From contig NZ_FNPV01000004.1 of NCBI RefSeq assembly GCF_900107405.1, positions 1 to 64,000 of the forward strand: a stretch of 64,000 nt of DNA, given 5' to 3'. Below, piece after piece: positions 1 through 8,577 of this stretch; positions within the stretch are counted from its first letter, which is position 1, and each line of letters starts with the position of its first letter. Both the position numbers and the translations under genes were made by a program. Under the pieces are notes generated by a model, which saw only the letters and a program-made list of their open reading frames with translations, did not search any database and was not told where the DNA came from. This DNA comes from Tindallia californiensis (GTDB lineage Bacteria; Bacillota; Clostridia; Peptostreptococcales; Tindalliaceae).

Positions 1-141
1 GAATCAGGTCAAGGGATGGTAGAGTATGGATTGATTTTAGTACTTGTGTCAGTGGTAGCGATAGGAATGCTGACAAACGTTGGGGATCAGCTGCAGAAAC
101 AGTTTGAAGATATTTGGAAAACATTAGGCGGAACTCCTTAA
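1..141 (+). CDS. flp: Flp/Fap-type pilin, 5' truncated by window edge
   Basis: The frame is open from base 1 to a TAA at 139-141 and gives the last 47 residues of a small type IVb (Flp) pilin. It begins inside the conserved class III motif, GQGMVEYGLILVLV, where the glutamate lies five residues after the Gly preceding the hydrophobic stretch. That hydrophobic alpha-helix is followed by a short hydrophilic tail ending in GGTP. The prepilin leader lies outside the window. It is nearly identical to the complete pilin at 240-401. In Tad systems such pilins are cleaved by a dedicated prepilin peptidase (encoded at 573) and polymerised by TadA/B/C into adhesive fibres. Confidence 0.9.
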   Translation, partial: ESGQGMVEYGLILVLVSVVAIGMLTNVGDQLQKQFEDIWKTLGGTP

Positions 142-239
142 AAGGGAAAAATGTTTTCTGTTACGAATTTCCATGATTATCTTGACTGATGAGTAATTTG
201 AGATGAAGTTGCAGATTATGCGAAAGGAGGTGTAAAAGG

Positions 240-401
240 ATGAATTGGTTATTAAAAGAGGAATCAGGTCAAGGGATGGTAGAGTATGGATTGATTTTAG
301 TACTTGTGTCAGTGGTAGCGATAACAATGCTGACAAACGTTGGGAATCAGTTGAGTTCTCAGTTTGAAGAAATTTTTAAAACATTAGGAGGAACTCCTTA
401 A
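240..401 (+). CDS. flp: Flp/Fap-type pilin (complete)
   Basis: This is a 53-residue pilin precursor with a short charged leader (MNWLLKEESG), the Flp signature GMVEYGLILVLVSVVAI and a small C-terminal tail. The start ATG is preceded by AAAGGAGGTG at normal spacing. Cleavage is expected just after the Gly before the hydrophobic helix, carried out by the prepilin peptidase encoded next. It is the second copy of a tandem duplication and is followed by a strong hairpin, so the pilins can be transcribed as an abundant short message with read-through into the assembly genes. It is too short for many gene callers. Confidence 0.92.
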   Translation: MNWLLKEESGQGMVEYGLILVLVSVVAITMLTNVGNQLSSQFEEIFKTLGGTP

Positions 402-432
402 AAGGGAAAAATGTTTTCTGTTACGAATTTCC

Positions 433-473
433 GTATTTTGCAGCGAAAATATAAACTTTTCGCTGCAAAATAC
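433..473 (+). terminator. Perfect 17-bp hairpin after the pilins
   Basis: The arms gtattttgcagcgaaaa (433-449) and its exact complement (457-473) enclose a 7-nt loop. The arms are A/T-rich at the base, so the sequence can act as a terminator or an mRNA-stabilising 3' end in either direction. It sits between the pilins and the assembly genes, as expected for a stoichiometry-setting processing or termination point. Confidence 0.7.
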
Positions 474-572
474 TAAATTGTTTGTAAGTGCCAAGGTTCA
501 TCAACAGACGTTTAGATGTATTGAGAATGTAATATTTTGAAATTCAAGATAAAATTTGAGGAGGAAAAGAGG

Positions 573-1268
573 GTGTTTATGCCAAGTTTTCTGTTTTTCT
601 TCGCTGGTTTCATAGGGTGGCAGGCTGGGAAAAACATATCGAAGCTAACGAGTGCAATGATTAATTGGAAGCAGGCAAAAAGAACAGAAACATACAGAGT
701 TTATCGAGAAGAAAAAAAAGGTGACAGGAGAATAAATGTAATTTTACTGGTAACAGGAGCCTATTTAGCCATATTTTTTTTACCAGTGGGGGAAGCTCTT
801 TTTTCCATTTTGATGAGTGTTTTAGCTCTTTTGCTAATACGAATTGATCAACGGATCAGAATTATTCCGAATGAACTAGTACTATTTTTATTTATCGTTG
901 GTTGCATGAAACAAGTAATAAGTAGTGGCATTTTGGGCTTGGGTGAAGGGTTGATAGCTGTTGTGGTAACTATGGGGATATTGATCTTTACAGCGTTTAT
1001 ACATAAATTTTTCTCTGGTGCTATGGGAGTTGGCGCTGGAGATATTAAGTTAATGATGGCACTTTCGATGATTTTAGGAATTCATCAGCTCCCCGGCTTA
1101 CTTTTGGGAATCAGCACTACATTAATTCTTTACTTGGCCTACCTTAAAATGACGGCAGGTTTTTTCTTAAAGCAAAGTTTTCCAATGGCATTACAGATCA
1201 TGGGTGGGTTTATGCTGGCATTACATCAAAATTGGATTTTAGATTTTATTGCAGTGGCAACAAGGTAG
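573..1268 (+). CDS. tadV: A24 family prepilin peptidase (TadV/CpaA-like)
   Basis: A polytopic membrane aspartyl protease that removes the leader from Flp pilins and pseudopilins. The two expected catalytic aspartates are visible. One lies in the motif RIDQRIRIIPN (about D92 from the GTG start). The other lies in GVGAGDIKLM (about D157), the GxGD motif of type 4 prepilin peptidases. Five to six hydrophobic segments surround them, and the N-terminal methyltransferase half of PilD is absent, as is usual for TadV/CpaA. I chose GTG 573 because GAGGAGGA at 558-565 gives 7-nt spacing. ATG 579 is also possible, while the in-frame TTG at 537 has no good ribosome site. The next gene, a pilin, follows closely. 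Confidence 0.85.
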   Translation: MFMPSFLFFFAGFIGWQAGKNISKLTSAMINWKQAKRTETYRVYREEKKGDRRINVILLVTGAYLAIFFLPVGEALFSILMSVLALLLIRIDQRIRIIPNELVLFLFIVGCMKQVISSGILGLGEGLIAVVVTMGILIFTAFIHKFFSGAMGVGAGDIKLMMALSMILGIHQLPGLLLGISTTLILYLAYLKMTAGFFLKQSFPMALQIMGGFMLALHQNWILDFIAVATR

Positions 1269-1352
1269 CATTTGGGGTTAAGGGTGAAAAAGGCAAAAGT
1301 GACAGAAGTATGGGTGTTGCTGAATGTCATTTGCAAAAAGGGGGGGCTTGGT

Positions 1353-1523
1353 ATGGAACGAAAAATGGTTTGGTTTTTCATTTGTAGCGATGAAACAGGG
1401 CAAGGGCTAGTGGAGTATGCACTTATAATGATTCTGGTTTCAGTAATAGCCGTAACCATTTTAGGGGAGATAGGTGATATTGTTAAAGATTTTTTTGGCA
1501 TTGCAGATTACTTGGGTCCGTAA
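1353..1523 (+). CDS. flp: Flp/Fap-type pilin, divergent third copy
   Basis: This 56-residue protein has the leader MERKMVWFFICSDETG, the class signature QGLVEYALIMILVSVIAVTIL and a short acidic tail. The Gly-Gln-Gly-x-Val-Glu-Tyr pattern and the hydrophobic helix identify it as a Flp pilin. Its leader and C-terminus differ from the two tandem copies, so it may be a minor or alternative subunit. The start is ATG 1353, after a G-rich stretch at 1339-1346. The upstream in-frame extension has no ribosome site and contains no pilin-like sequence. It lies between the prepilin peptidase and the pseudopilins. Confidence 0.85.
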   Translation: MERKMVWFFICSDETGQGLVEYALIMILVSVIAVTILGEIGDIVKDFFGIADYLGP

Positions 1524-1589
1524 AGCTGAGTGAAAAAAGGAATGAGATGCATTGCTGAACGTAATTAATAAAGCAAGAGGGTGGAGGTG

Positions 1590-2144
1590 ATGGCTATAAA
1601 ACATCTTAAATCTGAAAAAGGGCAGAGTTTGGTGGAATTTGCCTTGATACTACCTATCTTATTGATATTGATGAGCTTTACCCTTGATGTGGCTCAGGCT
1701 ATCAATAGCAAGATGAACGTTCAACATCTGGCAGGAGAAATGGTAAAAGCACATAAATATTTCCACCAAGGAGGACATGAGAATCCCGGTGACGATTTAT
1801 TTTTTGATTCAAGAGATGACTTGATTGATCATCTCCTGGACAAATCACCATTAAATGCAGACGAACTGACCTACAATATCATCGAAGGGGAAGTGAGGGA
1901 CAGGCACTTTATTGGTAAACGGTGGCATCAAACCGGAACAAATTCTTTTGGCGTTCCGATTGGGAGATTTTTTGGAACAAATAACTCCAATACAGTTCAA
2001 TATATTACAGTGGAAGTTGAGTATGTTTTGAATTTTTCGATGATTCTTACAAAAACTGTGTTAGGAGACAGTCTTACCTTATCAGAGACGTTTACAACTG
2101 CTATGTATCTTGGGTCAGATGGGGATTGGCCGGACCCTCTTTAA
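1590..2144 (+). CDS. tadE: TadE-like pseudopilin
   Basis: About 185 residues. The short N-terminus ends in KGQSLVEFALILPILLILM, the TadE pattern, with a glutamate five residues after the processing glycine and a single hydrophobic helix. The rest is a soluble extracellular domain. TadE/F proteins are processed by the same peptidase as Flp pilin and act as minor pilins needed for pilus assembly or adhesion. The start ATG 1590 follows AAGAGGGTGGAGG; GTG 1581 is in frame but too close to the Shine-Dalgarno sequence. It is the first of three similar genes in a row. Confidence 0.85.
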   Translation: MAIKHLKSEKGQSLVEFALILPILLILMSFTLDVAQAINSKMNVQHLAGEMVKAHKYFHQGGHENPGDDLFFDSRDDLIDHLLDKSPLNADELTYNIIEGEVRDRHFIGKRWHQTGTNSFGVPIGRFFGTNNSNTVQYITVEVEYVLNFSMILTKTVLGDSLTLSETFTTAMYLGSDGDWPDPL

Positions 2145-2184
2145 GGGTAATTGATCGGAAGATTTCTAAGAAGGAGGAGTGGGT

Positions 2185-2733
2185 TTGTATCCGCTAAAAG
2201 AAAAACGTGGACAGGCAATTCTGGAATATGTTTTGGTAACACCTCTATTCTTGGCCGCTTTTCTAATGGTAATTGATGTAGGGTGGGTGAGTTATCAGAG
2301 AGTTTTGTTCGATTATACGGTTCGACATGCTAGTTGGGAATGGCGGCCATCGTCTGATGATCGAGATCAGGTGATTGAAGACGGGATAGCGAAAGTTTAT
2401 CAAGGAGAAGATGCGAGTACGATGTTAAGAAAGCAGATGACAGAAGAGAATGAATTATCAGGACATCTTAATTTGACTGATATAAGCGTTGAAAATGCTA
2501 GAGTATATTTATACAGAGATATAAGAACTCAAAGCTATCGTTGTTATAATGATAGCGAGTATGTAAGGATGGGCCGTATGCTAAACCTAGAAACCATGGC
2601 AGATGTTAATTATATTATTAGACCACTAACTCCGGTAGGGATAAAATTGCTGGGAGATGAAATTCCTATAGAGCGAAGTATGTACAAAATATATAATATA
2701 CAGTTTAGAGGAGGGGTCCCGGATAATGATTAA
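2185..2733 (+). CDS. TadE/TadF-like pseudopilin
   Basis: About 182 residues with the N-terminal motif RGQAILEYVLVTPLFLAAFLMV, again a pilin-like Gly/Glu pair followed by one transmembrane helix, then a soluble domain rich in charged residues. I place it among the TadE/TadF minor pilins. The start is taken as TTG 2185, seven bases after AAGGAGG (2171-2177). GTG 2179 is only one base from the Shine-Dalgarno sequence. The 3' end overlaps the next gene by 8 bp, indicating translational coupling. Confidence 0.78.
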   Translation: MYPLKEKRGQAILEYVLVTPLFLAAFLMVIDVGWVSYQRVLFDYTVRHASWEWRPSSDDRDQVIEDGIAKVYQGEDASTMLRKQMTEENELSGHLNLTDISVENARVYLYRDIRTQSYRCYNDSEYVRMGRMLNLETMADVNYIIRPLTPVGIKLLGDEIPIERSMYKIYNIQFRGGVPDND

Positions 2734-3211
2734 ACTATCAAAGAGCAACCTGCTGAGGAATGAAAAAGGAGAAGTACTTGTTCTTTTTGCCATTGGATTT
2801 ACAATATTGTTATTGTTTACTAGCTTGGCTATTGACTTTGCTATGGCCTTGGTGTATCGAGATCGTGTTAAGGAAGTGGCAGTTATGGCTAGGGAAACTA
2901 GAATGGATTTTGGAAGCGTTGAGATGTGGAATGCTGCTGATGCTAATGTTGTGTATAGAGAATTGGCGGTAGATATAGCTGATAGAAATGGCATGAAAGC
3001 AGTTCAAGTTAAGACTGAGTACGATGAAACGGAAACAACCAGTTCGAAGAGATTTGCAAAGGCAAATGTTATAATGACAGACACCTATGAATGCACAGCC
3101 CTTAAGATTATAGGGATTGATGAAATTGAGATAAAGGTTCGAGTGGATGGAAGTCAAACAAATAGTGGCTCTAACTTGTGGAATCCTGACCAAAATTATG
3201 ATGCTCCATAA
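2726..3211 (+). CDS. TadG-like / Tad-domain pseudopilin
   Basis: 161 residues. The N-terminus reads RNEKGEVLVLFAIGFTILLL, the arrangement typical of the putative Flp pilus-assembly TadE/G-like family (Gly, Glu, hydrophobic helix). The remaining part is extracellular. Full-length TadG proteins carry a von Willebrand A domain, which is not present here, so this is a short form. It overlaps the preceding pseudopilin by 8 bp and is preceded by GAGGAGGGG. The exact TadF/TadG assignment cannot be made from sequence alone. Confidence 0.72.
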   Translation: MIKLSKSNLLRNEKGEVLVLFAIGFTILLLFTSLAIDFAMALVYRDRVKEVAVMARETRMDFGSVEMWNAADANVVYRELAVDIADRNGMKAVQVKTEYDETETTSSKRFAKANVIMTDTYECTALKIIGIDEIEIKVRVDGSQTNSGSNLWNPDQNYDAP

Positions 3212-3281
3212 AAGAAACGTCGAAATTTTCAAAAGAGTACAGTGGTAAACTTAAAATGAAATAGAAAGCAGGGGAAGGAAA

Positions 3282-4043
3282 ATGAAGATAGTAAGAGTTG
3301 CCGCACTGCTGATAGCAGTGTTAGCCTTTGGATATGTATTGATTTTTACTGGGTCGGATGACAATGATGAAAGCGAAACCGTGAGTAGTGTAGAAGTATA
3401 CATAGCGGCAGAGGGAATACCGAAACAAACGGTAATACAGGAAGAAATGATAAAAGCAGTAACGGTGGGTGTAGACAATATAGAGAGTTATCACATCAGG
3501 GACAAAGAATATATTATTGGAAGTGTTGCGTCTGAAAACCTTTACAGTGGCGATGTGATCAGAGCTGAAAGGATTGACAGCACTGGCTACATGAGTGCAG
3601 GTCTTGGCTATATTGTTCCGGAAGGAATGAGAGCAATAACCATAAACGTGAACTATAATACAGGGTTAGCTGGATTGTTGGAAGTTGGTAATAAGGTGGA
3701 TGTGGTGACAGTTTTCGAGGTGGAAGGGATAGATGGCGTCGATTCTCAAGGTAGGTTACATTTTCCTGAAGATAGTGACGCGATGGCGGCAGCGCTGACA
3801 TTGCAAAACCGAGAAGTATTGGCACTTGACCAAAATATAGGCATTAATAATGAATATATAGGCAGTGAATATGTGACAGTTACGCTCCTGGTAACACCTA
3901 CAGAAGCTATTGAAACAGCACTTTTTCATACAGCGGGAAGCAGCAATTGGTTGGTTGGCAGAAATCAGGAGGACTTGGAAGTGCTTGATGCTGACCTAAT
4001 CAAAAATGTCTATTTTAGAGAAATACCATTTCACAACAGGTAG
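3282..4043 (+). CDS. cpaB: Flp pilus assembly protein CpaB/RcpC (SAF domain)
   Basis: 253 residues. An N-terminal membrane anchor (MKIVRVAALLIAVLAFGYVLIF) is followed by a SAF-type beta-clip region (about residues 38-100, including VYIAAEGIPKQTVIQ and a GDVIRAERI segment). A second beta-rich part begins with VPEGMRAITINVN, which is the RcpC/CpaB signature. In Gram-negative bacteria CpaB works with the secretin; here there is no secretin gene, so it probably forms the extracytoplasmic part of the Tad machine against peptidoglycan. ATG 3282 follows GGGGAAGG. Confidence 0.85.
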   Translation: MKIVRVAALLIAVLAFGYVLIFTGSDDNDESETVSSVEVYIAAEGIPKQTVIQEEMIKAVTVGVDNIESYHIRDKEYIIGSVASENLYSGDVIRAERIDSTGYMSAGLGYIVPEGMRAITINVNYNTGLAGLLEVGNKVDVVTVFEVEGIDGVDSQGRLHFPEDSDAMAAALTLQNREVLALDQNIGINNEYIGSEYVTVTLLVTPTEAIETALFHTAGSSNWLVGRNQEDLEVLDADLIKNVYFREIPFHNR

Positions 4044-4090
4044 TGAAGCTAAAAAGGGATTTAAATAAAAACGATTGGTAGGAGGATCTT

Positions 4091-5293
4091 ATGGCTGCAA
4101 AATTGATGATATTTGCCGATGCAGAAACATCACAACATTTCCATCAAATGTTGTCGGATGAAGAGTTTCAAATAGTGAGCACGACGGATGATGAAAGTCA
4201 GGTGTTGGAAAGAATAACCCAGACTAAGCCTGAAATAGCAATAATTGCTTCAAATCAGCTAGGAACAACGACCAGGGTCGCTCAACAAATTTATCTATTA
4301 AGGCCTAATGTAACGCCTGTTGTTATCACAAAAGAATATAATTATGAAGTGATGCAGCAGGTAATGCAGGCAGGGATTCATTATATTTTACCGTTTCAAG
4401 CGGATAAAGAAGCTCTGGTAGCTCAGATAAAAGGAATCCGGAGCAATGAAATGTCTCGGTTGGCAGCGTTACAACATACGGCAAGTAGCAACTATAAGTC
4501 GCGGGTAATAACGGTTTGTCGTTCTAAGGGTGGCGTAGGTGCTACCAGTATGGTTATAAACCTTGCGACAAAACTTGCTCAATTAAAACGCAGGGTGGCA
4601 ATACTGGACTTGGATCTGGAATACGGAGAAGTTGCATATGATATGCGATTAAAGCCAGAAAAAACAATTGCAGAATTACTGGAAGAACAACCGACAGTCA
4701 ATGCTGATAATGTTAGAAAATACATGGCAACACATACCTCTGGAGTGAGTGTGTTGGCAGCACCGGATAGTCCTGAGTTTGTGGAAAATATTTCTTCGTC
4801 ACAAACGGAGAAAATTATATCCGTATTAAGGACTTACTTTGACTATATTATTATTGATACAAGCATTGGGTTCAACTCAGTGAATCTGTCGAGTTTCGAT
4901 TTATCTTCACTGGTCTTATTTGTTACCGGAATGGATTTAGCGGCATTGCAGCGATCGAAAAAAGGATTATCCATTGTTCATTCTTTGATTCCGTCAGAAA
5001 AGTTGAAACTTGTAGTGGCGAAAGAAGAAATTGGAAGGGTTAAATTAAAAGATGTGTCCAAGACTTTGGAATATCCTGTTTTTTCAAGTATTCCCTATGA
5101 TCAGAAAGTAGCAAATGAAGCCGTTAACCAAGGAAGACCAGCCGTGATGGAAGCCCCTAGTTCTAAAATTTCTGAAGCTTATGAAATATTAGCTGGCGAA
5201 ATAGATAGCATTGGCTCGGAAGCCGTAACTTCCGGAGAAAAGGAAGAATCGCAAAAGAAAAGGGGAAAGAAAAAAGGATTCTTCAAACGATAG
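4091..5293 (+). CDS. tadZ: TadZ/CpaE pilus-localisation ATPase
   Basis: 400 residues. An N-terminal atypical receiver-like domain (about 1-125) precedes a MinD/ParA-type ATPase domain with the deviant Walker A KGGVGATS at about 146-153 and a following DLDLEYG segment. A C-terminal lysine-rich tail (EKEESQKKRGKKKG) may contact membrane or partners. TadZ/CpaE proteins place the Tad machine at the cell pole. The final phosphate-binding Thr of the Walker motif is replaced by Ser, and the usual KTT is ATS, as in many TadZ proteins. ATG 4091 follows TAGGAGG. It is separated by only 19 bp from tadA. Confidence 0.88.
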   Translation: MAAKLMIFADAETSQHFHQMLSDEEFQIVSTTDDESQVLERITQTKPEIAIIASNQLGTTTRVAQQIYLLRPNVTPVVITKEYNYEVMQQVMQAGIHYILPFQADKEALVAQIKGIRSNEMSRLAALQHTASSNYKSRVITVCRSKGGVGATSMVINLATKLAQLKRRVAILDLDLEYGEVAYDMRLKPEKTIAELLEEQPTVNADNVRKYMATHTSGVSVLAAPDSPEFVENISSSQTEKIISVLRTYFDYIIIDTSIGFNSVNLSSFDLSSLVLFVTGMDLAALQRSKKGLSIVHSLIPSEKLKLVVAKEEIGRVKLKDVSKTLEYPVFSSIPYDQKVANEAVNQGRPAVMEAPSSKISEAYEILAGEIDSIGSEAVTSGEKEESQKKRGKKKGFFKR

Positions 5294-5312
5294 GAAGGGA
5301 AGGGAGTAGAAA

Positions 5313-6680
5313 ATGAGTTTATCTGAACGATTAAAACGGGCTAAAACCGGCGGAGAAGCACCGAATGCGATGACAGACATAATGGATTTTACGAAAAAAA
5401 CAGAAGCGCTGAGACAGTCGGAAGAGTTAGAAGGCTATAAACAATCCATTCACCAGGTGGTTATTGATGAATACAATCGTCAAATCAGAGAAAATGATGG
5501 TGATGAACAGGCGGTGGATGTTCGGTTAATTGTTTCGAATGCGATCAACGATTCGGGAAAAACCTTTACAAAAGCAAGGCAGGAAATATTAACGCAGGAA
5601 ATTTATGACGATGTTATGGGGCTAGGTCCACTGGAATCTCTATTAAGAGATAACAGTATAACAGAAATTATGGTGAATGGTCCTAAAGATATTTATATAG
5701 AGAACAAAGGGAAAATCGAAAAATCAAGCGTTACGTTTAAGGATGACCAGCATGTTCTTCGGATTATTAACCGAATTGTGTCACCCATTGGAAGACGTTG
5801 TGATGAGGCGAATCCAATGGTAGATGCAAGGCTTATGGATGGATCCAGAATCAATGCAATTATTCCGCCGGTGGCGTTGAATGGCCCTACTATAACCATC
5901 AGAAAGTTTAATTCGGTACCATTTCAGGTGAAAGATTTGATAGATTTCAACACATTATCTTTTGACATGGCATCTTTTTTGGAGTCCTGCGTTAAAGGAA
6001 AATGTAATGTCATGGTATCGGGAGGGACGGGTAGTGGAAAAACCACATTGCTAAATGTACTTTCCAGTTATATACCAGGAAATGAAAGAATTGTGACGAT
6101 AGAGGATGCAGCAGAACTTAAGTTAATGCAGCAACATGTCATTAGGTTGGAATCACGACCTCCTAATATAGAGGGCAAAGGACAGGTGGCCATTAGGGAT
6201 TTGGTGAAAAACTCCTTAAGAATGAGGCCAGACCGCATCATTGTAGGAGAAGTACGGTCAGGCGAGGCTTTGGATATGTTGCAGGCAATGAATACTGGCC
6301 ATGATGGTTCCTTGGCTACAGCCCATGCCAATAATCCTCGTGATATGATTTCTAGGCTAGAAACAATGGTTTTAATGGCGGGGATGGATTTGCCTATAAA
6401 AGCAATTCGGGAACAGATAACATCGGCGATAGATATTATTGTTCAACAATCCAGATGCAGAGATGGATCAAGAAAAATCACAGCGATATCAGAAGTTACG
6501 GGAATGGAGGGAGATGTGGTGAGTTTACAAGATATATTTGTATTTAAACAAGATGGGTATGACTCATCTGGTCGAATACGTGGCAAGTTTGTGGCTACAG
6601 GTGTTAGGCCTTATGTAGCAGAAGGGTTGAGAGAAAGCGGTATCATGATTAAAGATGAATGGTTCTCTAAAACAGGGTGA
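5313..6680 (+). CDS. tadA: TadA/CpaF secretion ATPase
   Basis: 455-residue type II/IV secretion ATPase that powers Flp pilus assembly. The N-terminal domain includes GLGPLESLLRDNSITEIMVNG, the canonical CpaF lead-in. Walker A GGTGSGKT is at about 237-244, with the Asp box IVTIEDAAEL, Walker B RMRPDRIIVGEVR and a His box GSLATAHANN following. All expected motifs are intact, so it should be active. It would act as a cytoplasmic hexamer docked on TadB/TadC. Its stop codon overlaps the tadB start (TGATG). Confidence 0.95.
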   Translation: MSLSERLKRAKTGGEAPNAMTDIMDFTKKTEALRQSEELEGYKQSIHQVVIDEYNRQIRENDGDEQAVDVRLIVSNAINDSGKTFTKARQEILTQEIYDDVMGLGPLESLLRDNSITEIMVNGPKDIYIENKGKIEKSSVTFKDDQHVLRIINRIVSPIGRRCDEANPMVDARLMDGSRINAIIPPVALNGPTITIRKFNSVPFQVKDLIDFNTLSFDMASFLESCVKGKCNVMVSGGTGSGKTTLLNVLSSYIPGNERIVTIEDAAELKLMQQHVIRLESRPPNIEGKGQVAIRDLVKNSLRMRPDRIIVGEVRSGEALDMLQAMNTGHDGSLATAHANNPRDMISRLETMVLMAGMDLPIKAIREQITSAIDIIVQQSRCRDGSRKITAISEVTGMEGDVVSLQDIFVFKQDGYDSSGRIRGKFVATGVRPYVAEGLRESGIMIKDEWFSKTG

Positions 6681-7615
6681 TGAACATGACGAAAATATTG
6701 ATTGCCTTATTATTAGCTTTTTTAGTGTATATCGCTGTGGATGCATTGATAAAAATTGTATATTGGCGTGTATTGAACTTTAACCAGCGACGCGCTGAAA
6801 TTCAAAAGCAGAATTTACTAGGGTATAAAGGTTATTATTCTGCAAATAAAAAGAAGAAGCAAAGATTGCCCGTGCCAGAAAAAATAAGGATAGCTTTAAT
6901 TCGTGCTGGGATACAGTTAAAGCCAGAAGAATTCTTAAGTTTATGGATTGGATTGGCAGTGTTAATTAGTTTCCTTATGATAGCAATGAGAGTTAAGGTG
7001 GCAACGGCAGGCATTGTATTGTTGTGTACACTGCTAGTTCCACCAATTATTGTAAGTATTAAAAGTAAAAAGCGAAAAGAAAAGTTTAGTGAGCAGCTTA
7101 AAGATGCGTTAATGGTATTGTCAAACAGCCTCAGAGCAGGTTTTACTTTTGAACAAGCAATTAGCAGTGTTTCCTATGACTTGCCGGATCCCATTGGAAC
7201 AGAGTTCAAACAAGTTTTTAGGGAAATTGAATTAGGGGATAGTATGGGGGCTGCGCTGGATAGAATGGCGGAACGGATGGAATCAAAAGACTTAGAAATG
7301 GTGAATGTGGCCGTAGCTATTCAGAAAAAGGTTGGCGGAAATTTAGCAACAATTTTAGACAATATTAGTGAAACCCTTAGAGAAAGAATGTTAATGAAAA
7401 AAAAGATTAATGCCTTAACAGCACAGGGAAGAATGAGTGGCATTATTATATCCTTGTTACCAATTTGTTTGTTGCTTGCAATAACTGTCATCAACCCAGA
7501 TTATATGGAGCCGATGTGGACCACTACTTATGGCCATCTTCTTTTGAGCATAGCATTAATTCTGGAGATAATAGGTTATGTTGTTATTAGAAAAATGATC
7601 GATATTAAATTATAA
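6680..7615 (+). CDS. tadB: TadB, type II secretion F family platform protein
   Basis: About 311 residues with an N-terminal membrane segment, a pair of hydrophobic helices around residues 85-125, a cytoplasmic T2SF domain (LKDALMVLSNSLRAGFTFEQA, ERMESKDLEMVNVAVAIQKKVGGNLATIL) and C-terminal membrane helices. The motif GGNLATILDNISETLRER is typical of TadB. ATG 6680 overlaps the tadA stop by one base; GTG 6677 immediately upstream is the alternative. It forms the inner-membrane platform with TadC. Confidence 0.9.
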   Translation: MNMTKILIALLLAFLVYIAVDALIKIVYWRVLNFNQRRAEIQKQNLLGYKGYYSANKKKKQRLPVPEKIRIALIRAGIQLKPEEFLSLWIGLAVLISFLMIAMRVKVATAGIVLLCTLLVPPIIVSIKSKKRKEKFSEQLKDALMVLSNSLRAGFTFEQAISSVSYDLPDPIGTEFKQVFREIELGDSMGAALDRMAERMESKDLEMVNVAVAIQKKVGGNLATILDNISETLRERMLMKKKINALTAQGRMSGIIISLLPICLLLAITVINPDYMEPMWTTTYGHLLLSIALILEIIGYVVIRKMIDIKL

Positions 7616-7643
7616 GAAATAAACCCGCAGGGGGTCTGAAACA

Positions 7644-8558
7644 GTGGAATATGGATTAGTGAAAGTAATAGGTGTTATTAGTTTCATAGTATTTTTTTTC
7701 TCAATGGTAAAAGGGAGAGAGAGTCGTCAAAAACGGTTCCATAAAAGAATGATGGAAATCAAAGAAGGGAGCCGAACAAACCATCAACATGGAAAAGATG
7801 AAATGGAGAAGAGTTTTAGGGAGCGTTTTTTGCTACCGCTTGCTTTGGGAATCATTAAAGGGGTGAGCCTGGTAACGCCGATTAAAGAAAGTACGCATCA
7901 AGAGTTGGAGAAAAAACTGGCAAAAGCAGATATAAGAATGAATCCCAGAGATTATCGCTCGATGAACATTGTTATTATTTTAGGATTAGGGATTTTGTTT
8001 ATGCAATTTGCAAGTGATGGAGGTCAAAGTTTCCTTTACTTCTTGATAGGCTTGTTTGTTGGATATATTTACAGAAGATGGGGACTTGAAAAAGCTATTA
8101 CAAAAAGGAAAGACTCCATCAAAGGGCAACTACCGGAAACTATTGATTTGTTAGGAGTTTGCGTGGTGGCGGGGCTTAGTTTTGACCAGGCACTGACCTA
8201 TATCATCGAAAGAGCGGAAGGGCCACTGATTGATGAATTCAGTGTTGTTAAAAGAGAGATTATGCTGGGAAAACGACGAAAAGAAGCGTTGCTGGCGATG
8301 AGTGAACGCTGTGAAGTTGATGAGGTTAGAAACTTGATCAATGCCATTATACAAGCCGATGCACTGGGGATTTCCTTGCAAAATGTGTTGGAGACCCAAT
8401 CAAAAACCATCCGGGAAGTGTATAAACAGGATATGGAAGAACGAGCAGGAAAAATACCTATAAAAATACTGTTGCCAATGGTAGCTTTTATCTTTCCAGT
8501 TATTTTCATTATATTATTAGGTCCAGCTGTGCCACTAATGAAGGCGGCATTTCAATAA
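7644..8558 (+). CDS. tadC: TadC, type II secretion F family platform protein
   Basis: 304 residues, paralogous to TadB. An N-terminal membrane segment, a paired helix at about 110-140, a T2SF domain (GQLPETIDLLGVCVVAGLSFDQAL, VRNLINAIIQADALGISLQNVL) and a C-terminal hydrophobic pair (ILLPMVAFIFPVIFIILLGPAV) match TadC. The GTG start at 7644 follows AGGGGGT. It is the last recognisable core Tad gene, and the DUF192 gene begins 19 bp downstream. Confidence 0.9.
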   Translation: MEYGLVKVIGVISFIVFFFSMVKGRESRQKRFHKRMMEIKEGSRTNHQHGKDEMEKSFRERFLLPLALGIIKGVSLVTPIKESTHQELEKKLAKADIRMNPRDYRSMNIVIILGLGILFMQFASDGGQSFLYFLIGLFVGYIYRRWGLEKAITKRKDSIKGQLPETIDLLGVCVVAGLSFDQALTYIIERAEGPLIDEFSVVKREIMLGKRRKEALLAMSERCEVDEVRNLINAIIQADALGISLQNVLETQSKTIREVYKQDMEERAGKIPIKILLPMVAFIFPVIFIILLGPAVPLMKAAFQ

Positions 8559-8577
8559 GGAGGATTCGGACAAAAGA

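Larger units (their letters stand above)
1..432 (+). repeat. Tandem duplication of a pilin gene unit (offset 260 bp)
   Basis: Bases 1-63 recur almost unchanged at 261-323, and bases about 130-171 recur at 390-431. The second shared block runs through the pilin stop codon into the 3' intergenic sequence. The constant offset of 260 bp shows that one whole gene-plus-spacer unit was duplicated. Differences are concentrated in the C-terminal coding part (for example GDQLQKQ against GNQLSSQ). Confidence 0.9.
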
